A stretch of DNA of 64,000 nt. Source: Paludibacteraceae bacterium (GTDB lineage: Bacteria > Bacteroidota > Bacteroidia > Bacteroidales > Paludibacteraceae). Position 1 is the stretch's first letter; each line of letters begins with the position of its first letter. The DNA lies in NCBI GenBank assembly GCA_024399495.1, contig JAKSNY010000010.1, forward strand, positions 1 through 64,000, in the 5' to 3' direction. A model generated the notes under the pieces. It searched no databases. It saw only the letters and a program-made list of their open reading frames with translations, and was not told where the DNA came from. Shown here piece by piece: positions 5,991-14,639 of the stretch. The translations under genes were made by a program, and so were the position numbers.

Positions 5991-6519
5991 CAATCTCTTG
6001 ATATATATCCCTCAGCCCTCTGCCTTTATTGTCATACTCAAATCCGTGGCCTACCACAAATCCGCCGGTCATTTCAAACCCTGCATAATCAGGCTCTATA
6101 TTAAATTTTCTTTTACCCTTCATATTAAGAAGCACCGCTATCTTACACGATTTAGCCCCTTTTGACTGTAGATACTCCTTAAATTTGGTCATTGTGTTGC
6201 CTGTATCTATTATATCTTCAAGAACCACAATATCACGCCCTTTGACAGATGTTGTCAAAGGCATCTCCTCTGTTATATTTCCTGTACTTTCATTGCCTCT
6301 GTACGATGACCACTTGACAAACGCCATCTCGTTTTTTACATCCATCTCCATCATAACAGCAAAGGTAAACAACGCCCCTCCATTAAGCATACATATATAA
6401 AGGGTGTCAGGCTTATTGTCAGCCTTTATCTGCTGTGCCAATTCCTTTATTCTACTGTCAATGGCACTGCAATCCAGTGTTTTTGCGAACCTATGTCCTT
6501 CTATTTCTATTGTTTTCAT
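5983..6519 (-). CDS. hpt: Hypoxanthine phosphoribosyltransferase
   Basis: 178 residues, the usual length. It converts hypoxanthine (and often guanine) plus PRPP to IMP/GMP in purine salvage in the cytoplasm. The PRPP-binding motif VVLEDIIDTGNTM is at residues 98-110, the LNGG PPi loop near residue 45, and the base-binding FEMTGGFVVGHGFEYDNKGRGL region near the C-terminus. The stop codon TGA lies inside the first ATGTATGATG heptamers of repeat copy A, so the repeat joins the coding end directly. Confidence 0.93.
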   Translation of the reverse strand: MKTIEIEGHRFAKTLDCSAIDSRIKELAQQIKADNKPDTLYICMLNGGALFTFAVMMEMDVKNEMAFVKWSSYRGNESTGNITEEMPLTTSVKGRDIVVLEDIIDTGNTMTKFKEYLQSKGAKSCKIAVLLNMKGKRKFNIEPDYAGFEMTGGFVVGHGFEYDNKGRGLRDIYQEIDV

Positions 6520-6566
6520 AATTCTAATTCAGCCAAAATCGCACGAACAGATATTCCGTAATGACG

Positions 6567-6908
6567 TTAGAAATTGTTTATTCCCTGATAATAACCTTGA
6601 TAGTCATCATAGTTGAAAGACATATAGAAAGCAATTCTCTCTCCATCAGGAGTAGAACACCAATAGTCACCAAAGGATCCAAACACCTCATAGATTTTAG
6701 TGCCACTCTTAGGCAATGAGACACCACGCCTGCAATCCACCATCAAACATTTACTCTCACAACCACCAGTTGTAAATTTGCTTGGATTCACACTAAACCA
6801 GCCTGAAATATTATGAGATTCAGACCTCACCTCTAATCTTTCCAGAACATACTCGGGGTCACACTTTACATCAAGACACAGAATACCAAACAGGTTTTTA
6901 ATACCCAT
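6567..6908 (-). CDS. Hypothetical protein, start inside an era fragment
   Basis: 113 residues, not recognised. No signal peptide, membrane segment or repeat is visible; it has six cysteines (for example GGCESKCLMVDC) and an aromatic C-terminal third (SFGDYWCSTPDGERIAFYMS, FNYDDYQGYYQG). Its first three residues, MGI, are the end of the conserved Era sequence TTRHRIMGI that continues upstream in the same frame (see 6900-7029). The annotated start may therefore be an accident of that fusion, and the gene may have lost its own 5' end. It may not be expressed. Confidence 0.4.
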   Translation of the reverse strand: MGIKNLFGILCLDVKCDPEYVLERLEVRSESHNISGWFSVNPSKFTTGGCESKCLMVDCRRGVSLPKSGTKIYEVFGSFGDYWCSTPDGERIAFYMSFNYDDYQGYYQGINNF

Positions 6909-7029
6909 AATCCTATGCCTTGTGGTCTGTGATTTGGACGTTATTATGGATATACGCTCCCCACCAATGCGTTAATAAGCGTTAATTTACCTACATTTGG
7001 ATTCCCGATGATATTTACAAATCATGCAT
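6900..7029 (-). pseudogene. era: 5' fragment of the GTPase gene era, frameshifted
   Basis: Starting at an ATGCAT on the minus strand (7029), one frame reads FVNIIGNPNVGKLTLINALVG (in part), the Era amino end with its P-loop GNPNVGK; the usual Ser after the Lys is Leu here. After a one-base loss in the G-run (GTGGGGAGCG) the next frame reads ERISIITSKSQTTRHRIMGI, the conserved switch I region of Era. The segment covers about 45 codons with at least two small deletions and then ends in unrelated sequence. From family knowledge this motif combination is specific to Era. A functional era is presumably elsewhere in the genome; this is a decayed partial copy. Confidence 0.8.
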
Positions 7030-7054
7030 TGTGCATTTGTATCCTTTTTTGCAC

Positions 7055-8572
7055 TTAATCCTTATTCATTATGCAGCGCACGCTATATGCACAAAATTTA
7101 CTGGAAGCTTGTTCTATTATGAAAGTGTCATCACAATAAAGAGACCAGTTGTGAGCACTATCCATACTCTTAGGTGTAGATGTCCACAAATAAGCGTAAG
7201 AACCGACATTAACAACAACACCAGCAGAAGAGCCTGCCGGCAAAGCACTGAAACCACATAAAAGCTCAGTGCCGGCATTCCTTCTCCAACCAGTTGACGT
7301 CTTTATATGTGCAGCCGCTGTTTTCTCTCCAAATCTGTCTTCTATAAAATTTTTCAGGGTTGTGTACTCATCTAAACCAGGCACATGAAATCCATTAGGG
7401 CAGATCCCTTGGCGTTTACCTGTAAATGTTTCTGTTGATTCAGTGGATTCAAAACCCACTACTGCAGCCCAATTATACAAGAGACCTAATTTTTGCCACT
7501 GTTCGTCAAACATATACCCTGGTTTGCCACCCTCTATATTAGTTGGATTCTCGTAGCATGCGAGAACTTTTTCCCATGATGAATTAATAATCACACCCTT
7601 CTCTTTCCCCTCACTTTCTGTATCATATTCAGTTTCTTTAACATTCTCAGCCATCCAGCATTGGTCTCCTATTGAAACCAACGGATAATCATAACCTGAT
7701 ACACCCTTAACGGTTGTTTTTAATCCACATGCACACTGAAACACAATCTCCTTTTCTGGCATTGGTTTGATCTCTCCCGCAATAATAGTATTGTCCTGTG
7801 TTGTGGATAATTCAGCTGTCCTATTATCAGTGTCAGTGATTACAATATCAAATCCGCCTGCAAACGCACCCTCTGGAACCACTATCCAAAAATCTACAGC
7901 AGTACTTGCATTAAGTGCTATTCCATCCTCTCCACAATATAGAGTAGTAGATACACTACCGTCATCCCCGCTCTTTGTAGCAACCGCACTTATTTTTGGC
8001 GTCACCGCAAAAGTTCCGTTCAGTTTAGCTCCGTTCTTATCTGTAACTGTTATATATTTGACATAACCCTCACCCTTAAACCGGAGTTTCAGCACACCGA
8101 AAGCGTGTTTGAATTCCATACCTGTTGTATTTGAGTATGCAACACTCGGCATCGTGCCTTTAGCAAACGTTCCATCAGCATATTTTTGCAAGATGGGCAC
8201 TGTAAATGTTATCACTCCTTCTGCAAAACTTTTTGCCATTGAAGATGGGTATATGGCTGTCCAAGGTCCGGTTTCGCTGCATTGTCCATTAAACACAGCA
8301 GTTGTTGTTTCCGCTCCGTCTGTCAACGTACATTCACCACCCTGCGTATCTTTTGCTGTGAACACCTTTATGGCATCACCCTTTGACCACACTACCGTAG
8401 TGCCGTCTGCTTTTACAGTAGTTTTCAATCCTCCTTTAGATATGGCGGTGAACTCCATATCAACTTTTTTTACTAATGATTGCTCATCACCCTTTACGTC
8501 ATCATTCTTCTTGCATGATACGGAAGCCAACATTACCAATACCGCTCCCATTGTGTAGATAATATTTTTCAT
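7055..8572 (-). CDS. Lipoprotein: fimbrillin-like N-domain plus FISUMP domain
   Basis: 505 residues. A signal peptide ends at the lipobox LASVSC (Cys20). Residues of about 40-270 look like the beta-sandwich N-domain of Bacteroidales fimbrillin-family proteins (VVWSKGDAIKVF, GPWTAIYPSS, MEFKHAFGVLKLRF). Residues of about 285-505 form a FISUMP domain: DQCWMAENVKETEYD, WQKLGLLYNWAAV, GICPNGFHVPGLDEY, GFSALPAG, YLWTSTP and YSVRCIMNKD at the end. FISUMP domains are a C-type-lectin-like fold found in surface proteins; the ligand is unknown. It is preceded by a 200-nt leader that carries element copy 2 (8677-8809). Confidence 0.85.
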   Translation of the reverse strand: MKNIIYTMGAVLVMLASVSCKKNDDVKGDEQSLVKKVDMEFTAISKGGLKTTVKADGTTVVWSKGDAIKVFTAKDTQGGECTLTDGAETTTAVFNGQCSETGPWTAIYPSSMAKSFAEGVITFTVPILQKYADGTFAKGTMPSVAYSNTTGMEFKHAFGVLKLRFKGEGYVKYITVTDKNGAKLNGTFAVTPKISAVATKSGDDGSVSTTLYCGEDGIALNASTAVDFWIVVPEGAFAGGFDIVITDTDNRTAELSTTQDNTIIAGEIKPMPEKEIVFQCACGLKTTVKGVSGYDYPLVSIGDQCWMAENVKETEYDTESEGKEKGVIINSSWEKVLACYENPTNIEGGKPGYMFDEQWQKLGLLYNWAAVVGFESTESTETFTGKRQGICPNGFHVPGLDEYTTLKNFIEDRFGEKTAAAHIKTSTGWRRNAGTELLCGFSALPAGSSAGVVVNVGSYAYLWTSTPKSMDSAHNWSLYCDDTFIIEQASSKFCAYSVRCIMNKD

Positions 8573-8676
8573 CTCTTTTCTGTCTTTTTTAGTTAATTAA
8601 TCTCGTTTCTTTTGTTTTCGTCATCCTGAGTGTTCATCCTCATTATCCATTTTTCTCGTCATGTTGAGTGTAGCCG
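8573..8676. repeat. Leader segment with GTCATCCTGAG-type repeats
   Basis: The segment between the FISUMP lipoprotein start and element copy 2 contains CGTCATCCTGAGTG (8619-8632) and CGTCATGTTGAGTGTAG (about 8657-8673), which belong to the same dispersed repeat class as 249-291 and 1615-1697. An AAAGAG purine stretch just before the lipoprotein start could serve as ribosome binding site. Confidence 0.45.
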
Positions 8677-8809
8677 AATTACCCCCCCCGATACACTCGA
8701 GAGGGTAATTTCTACCTACATTTATATTTAAGCCGTTTTAGGCTTCTATATCTTGTCATTTTGTTTTATTGACAACCGCAAATTTATATATTATTTTTTG
8801 TTCTGCAAA
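8677..8809 (-). promoter_or_regulatory. Leader element copy 2: promoter, 15-codon frame, hairpin
   Basis: Minus strand: -33 TTTG (complement of 8806-8809), 19-nt gap, -7 TAAATTTG (complement of 8779-8786), a short leader, a 15-codon basic frame (8759-8712), then a hairpin with arms AATTACCC / GGGTAATT (complements of 8703-8710 and 8677-8684). The order and spacing equal those of copy 1 at 381-511, and the text GTAGGTAGAAATTACCCTC is identical. The loop of the inner palindrome differs (TAAAAC against GTTTAC). It is the 5' leader of the FISUMP lipoprotein gene. Confidence 0.65.
8712..8759 (-). CDS. Candidate 15-residue basic leader peptide (copy 2)
   Basis: ATG to TAG in 48 nt, giving MTRYRSLKRLKYKCR, seven basic residues of 15. 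It matches copy 1 (MKRRRSRLRLKYNGR) at nine positions, with identical length and stop. The stop is followed one base later by the conserved hairpin. Such an arrangement recalls leader peptides that control a downstream gene through ribosome position, but nothing in the sequence shows which signal would be sensed. Confidence 0.4.
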   Translation of the reverse strand: MTRYRSLKRLKYKCR

Positions 8810-8824
8810 ATTTTTTAAAAGATT

Positions 8825-9325
8825 CTACGCATCAGCAAACGCCATGCCATTATCAAGTTTGGTCTCTAATTTGGTGTATTCTGTATATAAATGCTCTGCA
8901 ATTCTGGAGGCATAGAGTTTTGCAGTCTCTTTGGCACCCTCAAGTGAGTGTAGTGCATAGTTTCCGCAAGTGGCAGAGGTGGTGGCAGGAACCTCTGTCT
9001 GCTCCATAATCCAGTCAATGGCCTCAAGCATATAATCACGCATAGAGAACTCTGTGTAGCCGTTATCACGCATAATTATATAAAAGCCTGTGAGGCAGCC
9101 CATCGGGCCTACATAAACCACATCTCCCTTAATCTTGTCATTATTACGAAACCAAGTGGCAAGCAGATGTTCAAGAGAGTGTGCCGCCTTCTGCTCCATA
9201 GCAGGCTCTACGTTAGGCTCTGTAAACCTCATGTCAAATGTTATAAAACCCTCATCTCTGCGAGATATGTAGATACCTGGTTTAAGGTTTGTGTGGTCTA
9301 TTTGAAATGATGCTATTGCTTCCAT
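8825..9325 (-). CDS. luxS: S-ribosylhomocysteine lyase
   Basis: 166 residues, family length. It cleaves S-ribosylhomocysteine to homocysteine and DPD, the precursor of autoinducer-2, as part of the activated methyl cycle. The Zn-binding HSLEH is at residues 49-53, the catalytic Cys77 in GPMGCLTGFY, and the third Zn ligand Cys120 in ATCGNY. It lies 17 nt after the AGCS symporter gene on the same strand and is likely the last gene of that run. Whether AI-2 signalling is used cannot be told; recycling of the methyl cycle by-product is the safe role. Confidence 0.95.
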   Translation of the reverse strand: MEAIASFQIDHTNLKPGIYISRRDEGFITFDMRFTEPNVEPAMEQKAAHSLEHLLATWFRNNDKIKGDVVYVGPMGCLTGFYIIMRDNGYTEFSMRDYMLEAIDWIMEQTEVPATTSATCGNYALHSLEGAKETAKLYASRIAEHLYTEYTKLETKLDNGMAFADA

Positions 9326-9342
9326 ATAATAAAAATTTAGTA

Positions 9343-10707
9343 TTACTTCTGCATATCGGGGTCAATATCGTTGATATGTGCCTTAGAACAATATTTTTTA
9401 GTTTCAGCAGCCACCACCCCACTAAGAGCAAGCACACAAACAAGATTAGGTATTGCCATCAAAGCGTTGGCTACATCAGAGAGAAGCCACACTGTATTAA
9501 GTCCCATAACTGATCCTATCATAACTGCGGCTATCCATGCCAACTGAAACCATTTTATAAGTTTAATTCCTCCAAGATATTCCATACACCGCTCGGCATA
9601 AAAAGACCAACCTAAAATAGTGGAGAACACAAATGTTATAATGGCTATTGTAAGAAAGTGAGAACCCCACGCATGTATTTTCCCAAATGCCATTGTGGTA
9701 AGCACAGCTCCATGTTCAAAATCAATATCGGGGTAGGCAATAACACTTGTAACTATCACAAGCCCTGTAAGAGTACAAACTACCATTGTATCCCAAAATA
9801 CCGCCGTAGAAGATATAAGTGCCTGACGCACAGCATTATCTGTCTTAGCAGAAGCAGACACTATAGGGGAAGAGCCAAGACCAGCCTCATTTGAAAACAA
9901 TCCACGTGCAAGTCCGTATCGCATTGCAAGCATAAAACCTCCGCCTATCAAGCCACCCTCCACTGCTTCTGGAGCAAATGCCGATGTTATTATAAGTTTA
10001 ATGGCAGGCGCTATATATGTACCATTAACACACAATAAATAGATGCAACCCAATATATAAAAACCAGCCATAAACGGAACCAACCACTCACATACTTTTG
10101 ATAGCCATTTAATTCCGCCTACCATAACGGCTCCAACAATAAATGCCATTATAAAGCCTGTGATATATGGACTTACTCCTGTGTTATTTTCTACAAGAAT
10201 AGCAACAGAATTTGCCTGATTAAGATTTCCTATACCAAATGCCGCACAAATGGTGGCAACGCAGAAAAACACAGCAAGTCCACGTTTATGCAAGACCTTG
10301 TCAAGCACAACCATTGCTCCGCCAATCATCTTGCCCTTCTCATTTTTAACACGATATTTAACGGCAAGCAACGATTCCGCATATTTAGTGGCAATTCCAA
10401 AAAGACCTGTCAAAAAACACCAAAATATAGCACCTGGACCACCCATAGCCACTGCAGTTCCCACTCCTATTATATTACCAGTTCCCATTGTGGCTGCAAG
10501 GGCAACCATCAAGGCACCAAAATTACTTATCTCACCAGAGGCTGATTTATCGCTGGCAAAAGATAGTTTTACTGCAAACAACATTTTACGCTGAATCCCG
10601 CCTGTGCGTACGGTCATCCACAGATGGGTTCCCATAAGAAGCAGAGCCATAGGCACACCCCAAATAAAGTCGCCCATCATACGCAATATGTCATCAACTA
10701 TTTGCAC
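9343..10707 (-). CDS. AGCS-family sodium:amino-acid symporter
   Basis: 454 residues, about 10-11 membrane segments. Members import alanine, glycine or related amino acids with Na+. The family sequences MGTGNIIGVGTAVAMGGPGA (about residues 75-94) and LARGLFSNEAGLGSSPI (about residues 268-284) are clear. The start is GTG and overlaps the mtgA stop by one base (TAGTG), so translational coupling is likely. It sits between the murein transglycosylase and luxS genes. Substrate is inferred from the family only. Confidence 0.88.
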   Translation of the reverse strand: MQIVDDILRMMGDFIWGVPMALLLMGTHLWMTVRTGGIQRKMLFAVKLSFASDKSASGEISNFGALMVALAATMGTGNIIGVGTAVAMGGPGAIFWCFLTGLFGIATKYAESLLAVKYRVKNEKGKMIGGAMVVLDKVLHKRGLAVFFCVATICAAFGIGNLNQANSVAILVENNTGVSPYITGFIMAFIVGAVMVGGIKWLSKVCEWLVPFMAGFYILGCIYLLCVNGTYIAPAIKLIITSAFAPEAVEGGLIGGGFMLAMRYGLARGLFSNEAGLGSSPIVSASAKTDNAVRQALISSTAVFWDTMVVCTLTGLVIVTSVIAYPDIDFEHGAVLTTMAFGKIHAWGSHFLTIAIITFVFSTILGWSFYAERCMEYLGGIKLIKWFQLAWIAAVMIGSVMGLNTVWLLSDVANALMAIPNLVCVLALSGVVAAETKKYCSKAHINDIDPDMQK

Positions 10708-11375
10708 TATTCAAATTTTATAGGTGCAATCTTATACATCAGACCCTGTATTTGGGAGGCACGCCTACTCATATACGGACCGGGATTGGACACACTGTAT
10801 TTGCGTGGGCTTGGCAAAGCGGCGGCAATAAGTGCAGCCTCATAACTGCTCATTCTTTTGCTTGAATGGTTAAAATAAGCCTTTGAAGCGGCCTCCACTC
10901 CATAAAGGTTAGTGCCTGTCTCTATTACGTTAAGATACACCTCCATTATTCTCTCCTTACCCCAAATAAGTTCTATCAATACAGTAAAATACGCCTCTAC
11001 CACCTTTCTAAAATAGGTTCTGGTGCCAAAAGTAAACACATTTTTGGCTGTCTGTTGCGATATGGTGCTTCCTCCCCACACTTTCTTTCCTTTCTTGTTA
11101 CGTTCATACGCCTTTTTAATTGACTCTATATCAAATCCGTTATGTGTCATAAACAGATTATCCTCCGATGTCACCACTGCCAGCACCATCTTGTGGTCAA
11201 TATCATCTAACTGTTTCCACTGTTTACGGAACTTATAATCTCTGCCGTCTGTGGCATACTCAATGCTACGCCTCAGCATTACAGGGGTATAGCAAATTGG
11301 CACGTATTTAAGCACCACAACCCATAGGATTGTTGCCACAAAGAGCCAAAATAATATCTTAAAAAATTTTTTCAT
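10707..11375 (-). CDS. mtgA: Monofunctional biosynthetic peptidoglycan transglycosylase
   Basis: 222 residues with one N-terminal membrane anchor (about residues 5-26) and a GT51 domain in the periplasm, which polymerises lipid II into glycan strands. The catalytic Glu71 lies in SEDNLFMTHNG, followed by WGGSTISQQTAKN (about 97-109), then RKVVEAYFTVLIELIWGKERI and the EVYLNVIE motif. There is no transpeptidase domain, so it is the stand-alone type. It lies 3 nt after the lipid kinase stop and overlaps the symporter start by one base. Confidence 0.92.
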   Translation of the reverse strand: MKKFFKILFWLFVATILWVVVLKYVPICYTPVMLRRSIEYATDGRDYKFRKQWKQLDDIDHKMVLAVVTSEDNLFMTHNGFDIESIKKAYERNKKGKKVWGGSTISQQTAKNVFTFGTRTYFRKVVEAYFTVLIELIWGKERIMEVYLNVIETGTNLYGVEAASKAYFNHSSKRMSSYEAALIAAALPSPRKYSVSNPGPYMSRRASQIQGLMYKIAPIKFE

Positions 11376-11378
11376 CAG

Positions 11379-12248
11379 TTAAACTAAAACTTTCAGACCT
11401 CTGTTCACCTTCACAGTAAAAGTACCTGACGGCTGCCTTATGTAGTCGCCATCTACATGGAACGGAGCATCCGCCGGCAATGAGATTTCAAGACTTTGGC
11501 ATTTGAAAGTCTCTATAGGTTTCATCTTATGCAAACGATGTGTAAACATGCCAAATGTAAGGCGTAAAGCTGAAAACAGGTTTACAGGTGGCACTATGGT
11601 TACATCAAGCAGTGAGTCCTGTACACTTGCAAGTGGCGCTATGTATGCCCCAAATCCAAATTGCTTTATATTGGCTGCATTCAGCAGAAATACTGAACGT
11701 TGCAATGTATTGCCATCTACGGTAAGGGTTACATCTATAGGCTTGAATGTAAAGAATGTCTTTACGCTAAGTTTAAGGTATTGCCAGAAGCCACGTTTCT
11801 TATTGGTGACAAAAAGGCGTGCAATCTCTGCGTCAAATCCTGTGCCGCATGTGCAGAAGAACGGAGCGTCAAACGCTGTTCCGTAATCCACCTCTGCAAC
11901 TTTTCCGTTACGCAACGTCTCTATTGCCTTGTCAGCGGACTTTACGCTAAGCCCAAGTTCACGTGCAAGCCCGTTTCCTGAACCCATTGGGAATATGCAA
12001 AGTACGGTTTTACTGCCCACCAATGCACTTCCTATCTCATTAACGGTACCGTCTCCGCCTACCGCCACCACTACATCTATGCCCTGTTTTACGGCATCGG
12101 AGGCTATTTTATGACCATGACCCCGATACTCAGTCTTAACTACAGTAATATCATAGATGCCTTCAAGTTTTTTTACAGCCTTATCCACCCAAACTTTTCT
12201 GTCAGATGTACCCGATACCGGATTTACTATAAACCAAACTTTTTTCAT
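11379..12248 (-). CDS. Diacylglycerol kinase-family lipid kinase
   Basis: 289 residues, typical of the YegS/DgkB family. The N-terminal NPVSGT nucleotide motif (9-14) and the GGDGTVNE motif (64-71) define the DAGK catalytic domain, and GSGNGLAREL (about 88-97) is also present. The C-terminal half is the usual beta-rich domain ending in DAPFHVDGDY. It phosphorylates diacylglycerol or a related lipid with ATP at the inner membrane; the exact lipid is unknown. It is followed after 3 nt by mtgA, which suggests coupling of lipid-carrier or diacylglycerol recycling with wall synthesis (inference). Confidence 0.88.
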   Translation of the reverse strand: MKKVWFIVNPVSGTSDRKVWVDKAVKKLEGIYDITVVKTEYRGHGHKIASDAVKQGIDVVVAVGGDGTVNEIGSALVGSKTVLCIFPMGSGNGLARELGLSVKSADKAIETLRNGKVAEVDYGTAFDAPFFCTCGTGFDAEIARLFVTNKKRGFWQYLKLSVKTFFTFKPIDVTLTVDGNTLQRSVFLLNAANIKQFGFGAYIAPLASVQDSLLDVTIVPPVNLFSALRLTFGMFTHRLHKMKPIETFKCQSLEISLPADAPFHVDGDYIRQPSGTFTVKVNRGLKVLV

Positions 12249-12312
12249 ATTCTCTAATCCATTTTAACCCACGATATTATCAGCGTGTAAAGATACAATT
12301 TTTTTTGAATTT

Positions 12313-13194
12313 TTAATCAATTTTTTTGAACCCTTCCGCACCGCCGTCAAAGCCTATTTTAATGGAGGCAAAGGTTTGGGCTTTATGTAGGGCATCTTCT
12401 GCAGAGAGGTGAAGCCCGTAGTAAAAGTGTGTGAACGCACTGAGCAAGGCATCGCCGGCACCTACGGTATTAACAACCTTGACAGGTTTTACCGCCTTTT
12501 GCTTTATGAAAGTATGCTCTTTACATTTGTAAAGTAATGCTCCTTTTGAGCCTTGACCCAGCACTATTATCTCTACATTAGGGTATGCGGCAGAGAGTTG
12601 CCTAAGAAATGCTTTTGGAGTGCAAGGCAGTCCCTCATCACTAAGAAACACTGTATTTGCACTCTTTAGCCAAGGAGTGTTATACTTATCGTTTATATTT
12701 GAAAACACGTGTAAGTCTGTAACTATAGGTATATTATGCCTTTTAGCCTCTTTTAACAGCGGTTTTGCAAAGTTAATATTGCAAATTACCGCAGCACTGA
12801 ACCTTTCCCAATCATTTTTGGCAGGTAGAGCGGTTAGCCTGCACGCCTGAATGTTTTTAAGGTCACAGAAAATGCGGCGTTTGCCTTTTTTATCATATAG
12901 GTTTGCAGAGGTGGGGGTGGCTTTAAGTTTACCTTGCTCTATGTGAGTTGAAATGGCAAGGTTGCACAGAGTCTCTTTAATGCAACCGCCTGGCTCATCG
13001 GGGTAAAGAAGTGTATAGAAATCAACACCGTTACCAAGTGTCATAAGTGCTTTTGATATGTTATAGCCCACGCCCGATACTGCCGTTCTTACGCCAAACA
13101 GCGGATATGTAATGGGCATATAATCTATTGGAAAACCGTCTGTCTTGACATTAGTCTCCAAATTCACTAACCCCGATACTAAAAAGTCTGCCAC
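12313..13194 (-). CDS. PfkB-family carbohydrate kinase
   Basis: 293 residues with the ribokinase fold. The C-terminal PfkB signature VNTVGAGDALLSAF contains the catalytic Asp near residue 248, and the N-terminal dinucleotide-type GVRTAVSGVGYNISKAL segment is at about 34-50. It transfers phosphate from ATP to a sugar or nucleoside; which one is not evident. Its start is 2 nt from the stop of the DUF362 lipoprotein gene, so the two are co-transcribed. The 64-nt gap after it contains only A/T-rich sequence. Confidence 0.82.
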   Translation of the reverse strand: MADFLVSGLVNLETNVKTDGFPIDYMPITYPLFGVRTAVSGVGYNISKALMTLGNGVDFYTLLYPDEPGGCIKETLCNLAISTHIEQGKLKATPTSANLYDKKGKRRIFCDLKNIQACRLTALPAKNDWERFSAAVICNINFAKPLLKEAKRHNIPIVTDLHVFSNINDKYNTPWLKSANTVFLSDEGLPCTPKAFLRQLSAAYPNVEIIVLGQGSKGALLYKCKEHTFIKQKAVKPVKVVNTVGAGDALLSAFTHFYYGLHLSAEDALHKAQTFASIKIGFDGGAEGFKKID

Positions 13195-13196
13195 AG

Positions 13197-14594
13197 TTAT
13201 TTATCTTTAACAAACTCCTCAATTACAGATAATGCTTCATCGGGGTCTGTTATGTCTGCAAGGCGTTTTTCAAGAGGACAGATGTCATCGCCTGCCTTGT
13301 TTATGATTTTATCTATAAGTTCACTGTATGACACCTCTACGCCTGCATCAGTAAGCATTTTAAGAGCAGGTTCAGTAATTTTGTTAGTGGTTACAAACCT
13401 TGCACCACCCTTAACCATTAGGGCGGCGGCACCTTTGCCTATGATTTTATCTGCCACGGCGGCACCTTGAAGAACATCGGTGTTCTGTAATTCATAAAGG
13501 TCAATAACGCCATGTCTTGAATAGGTGGTTTCAACCCCATGATTACGGACAACCAATGAAAGTGTGTCAGCATTTAGTTTGTTTAGCATATCATCGCCGT
13601 CAATGCTAACTAACTTATACGCTCTGTTACCCATGCCTATCTCTGCGGCACGCTCAATGGTACGCAGACCGTTACGTGAATTTATACGCTCAATCAGGGC
13701 GGTGGCGTCATCGCCTTTCTTAGATGCGTAGTTGAATACAAGGTCAACGCAAGCCTGGTCAAGAGCCACAGGGTCAAGCGATGCAAGAATGCCCACATTG
13801 CCAAGTTCAGGAGCCTCAGGGTGTGCCACACAGTCACAGTCAACGCTCATATTGTTCATTATATTTATATACACAATGCCTTTCTTGCCTTTGAAGTATT
13901 CTGCCACTCCGTCAGCGGCGGCAGCCATTGACTCCAAAAATCCGTTTTGGTTCTCTATGTGAAGCCAGCAGGAATCGGGGTCAGCAGTATAGCCCGCAGA
14001 GTGAATGTAAGCCTTTCCATTCCTTGATGCCACACCAATGCTAAGGTTTTTCAATGCACCGCCAAAGCCGCCCATCGGGTGACCTTTGAAGTGGGAGAGG
14101 TCAAGCATAAAGTCATAATTCTGCAGGTGAGAGCCCACAATGTCATATTTAATATGTAGAGTGTCTCTTACAGGAATCTGCATATCAGCCTCCTCGTCCA
14201 TAAGGTCATTAGGGGCTATGGCACTCCAACCATGCTCTGTAAACACCTGCTTATGGTCTTCTGTATAAAATCTTTTTCCTCTGTATGCTGTATTGCATTC
14301 AACAATAGTTCCCTGAAGTTTATCAACTAAAGGTTTAACCAACTGTGGGTCAAGATGATGCGGATTACCAACCTCACCTGTTGATACCTTTACAGCCACT
14401 CTGCCTTGCGGCTCCACGCCCAAAGCATTAAAAATGCGGATAAGGTTCTCACTTGTAATTGATTGTGATATATACACAACCGATACACTGTCAGCCGTTG
14501 CCTCTTCATTTGTGTTTTGAGAGGCATTATTATTACACGATATTGCAGTAACCATCATGGCTACAGAAGCAAGAATCAAAGTAAACTTTTTCAT
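13197..14594 (-). CDS. Lipoprotein with DUF362 and DUF1893 domains
   Basis: 465 residues from the ATG at 14594, chosen over an upstream ATG because it begins a normal signal peptide (MKKFTLILASVAMMVTAISC, lipobox Cys20). Residues of about 40-330 match DUF362, with SHFKGHPMGGFGGALKNLSI and DLVFNYASKKGDD as recognisable blocks. The usual Fe-S cluster cysteines are not obvious. The last about 135 residues look like DUF1893 (SLVVRNHGVETTYSRHGV, VADKIIGKGAAALMVKGG, GDDICPLEKR). From family knowledge both are of unknown biochemical function. The signal peptide places the product outside the inner membrane. Confidence 0.78.
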   Translation of the reverse strand: MKKFTLILASVAMMVTAISCNNNASQNTNEEATADSVSVVYISQSITSENLIRIFNALGVEPQGRVAVKVSTGEVGNPHHLDPQLVKPLVDKLQGTIVECNTAYRGKRFYTEDHKQVFTEHGWSAIAPNDLMDEEADMQIPVRDTLHIKYDIVGSHLQNYDFMLDLSHFKGHPMGGFGGALKNLSIGVASRNGKAYIHSAGYTADPDSCWLHIENQNGFLESMAAAADGVAEYFKGKKGIVYINIMNNMSVDCDCVAHPEAPELGNVGILASLDPVALDQACVDLVFNYASKKGDDATALIERINSRNGLRTIERAAEIGMGNRAYKLVSIDGDDMLNKLNADTLSLVVRNHGVETTYSRHGVIDLYELQNTDVLQGAAVADKIIGKGAAALMVKGGARFVTTNKITEPALKMLTDAGVEVSYSELIDKIINKAGDDICPLEKRLADITDPDEALSVIEEFVKDK

Positions 14595-14639
14595 AAAAAT
14601 CAATATTTTATACATTACGGCAAAGGTAGCAATAAATTT

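Noticed and set aside
5856..6104. Frame starting MFVVTRHS, also present in the other two copies of the ~200-bp repeat
   Set aside because: The frames are shared only because the DNA core is nearly identical; they run against the direction of the element, diverge after the core and end in translated heptamers.
8109..8558. 149-codon plus-strand frame opposite the FISUMP lipoprotein
   Set aside because: Shadow of the lipoprotein gene; no independent signal or family features.
377..8815. The region between the two leader copies as a composite transposon
   Set aside because: The copies are direct, the genes between are ordinary and on both strands, and no target duplication or transposase pair is visible.
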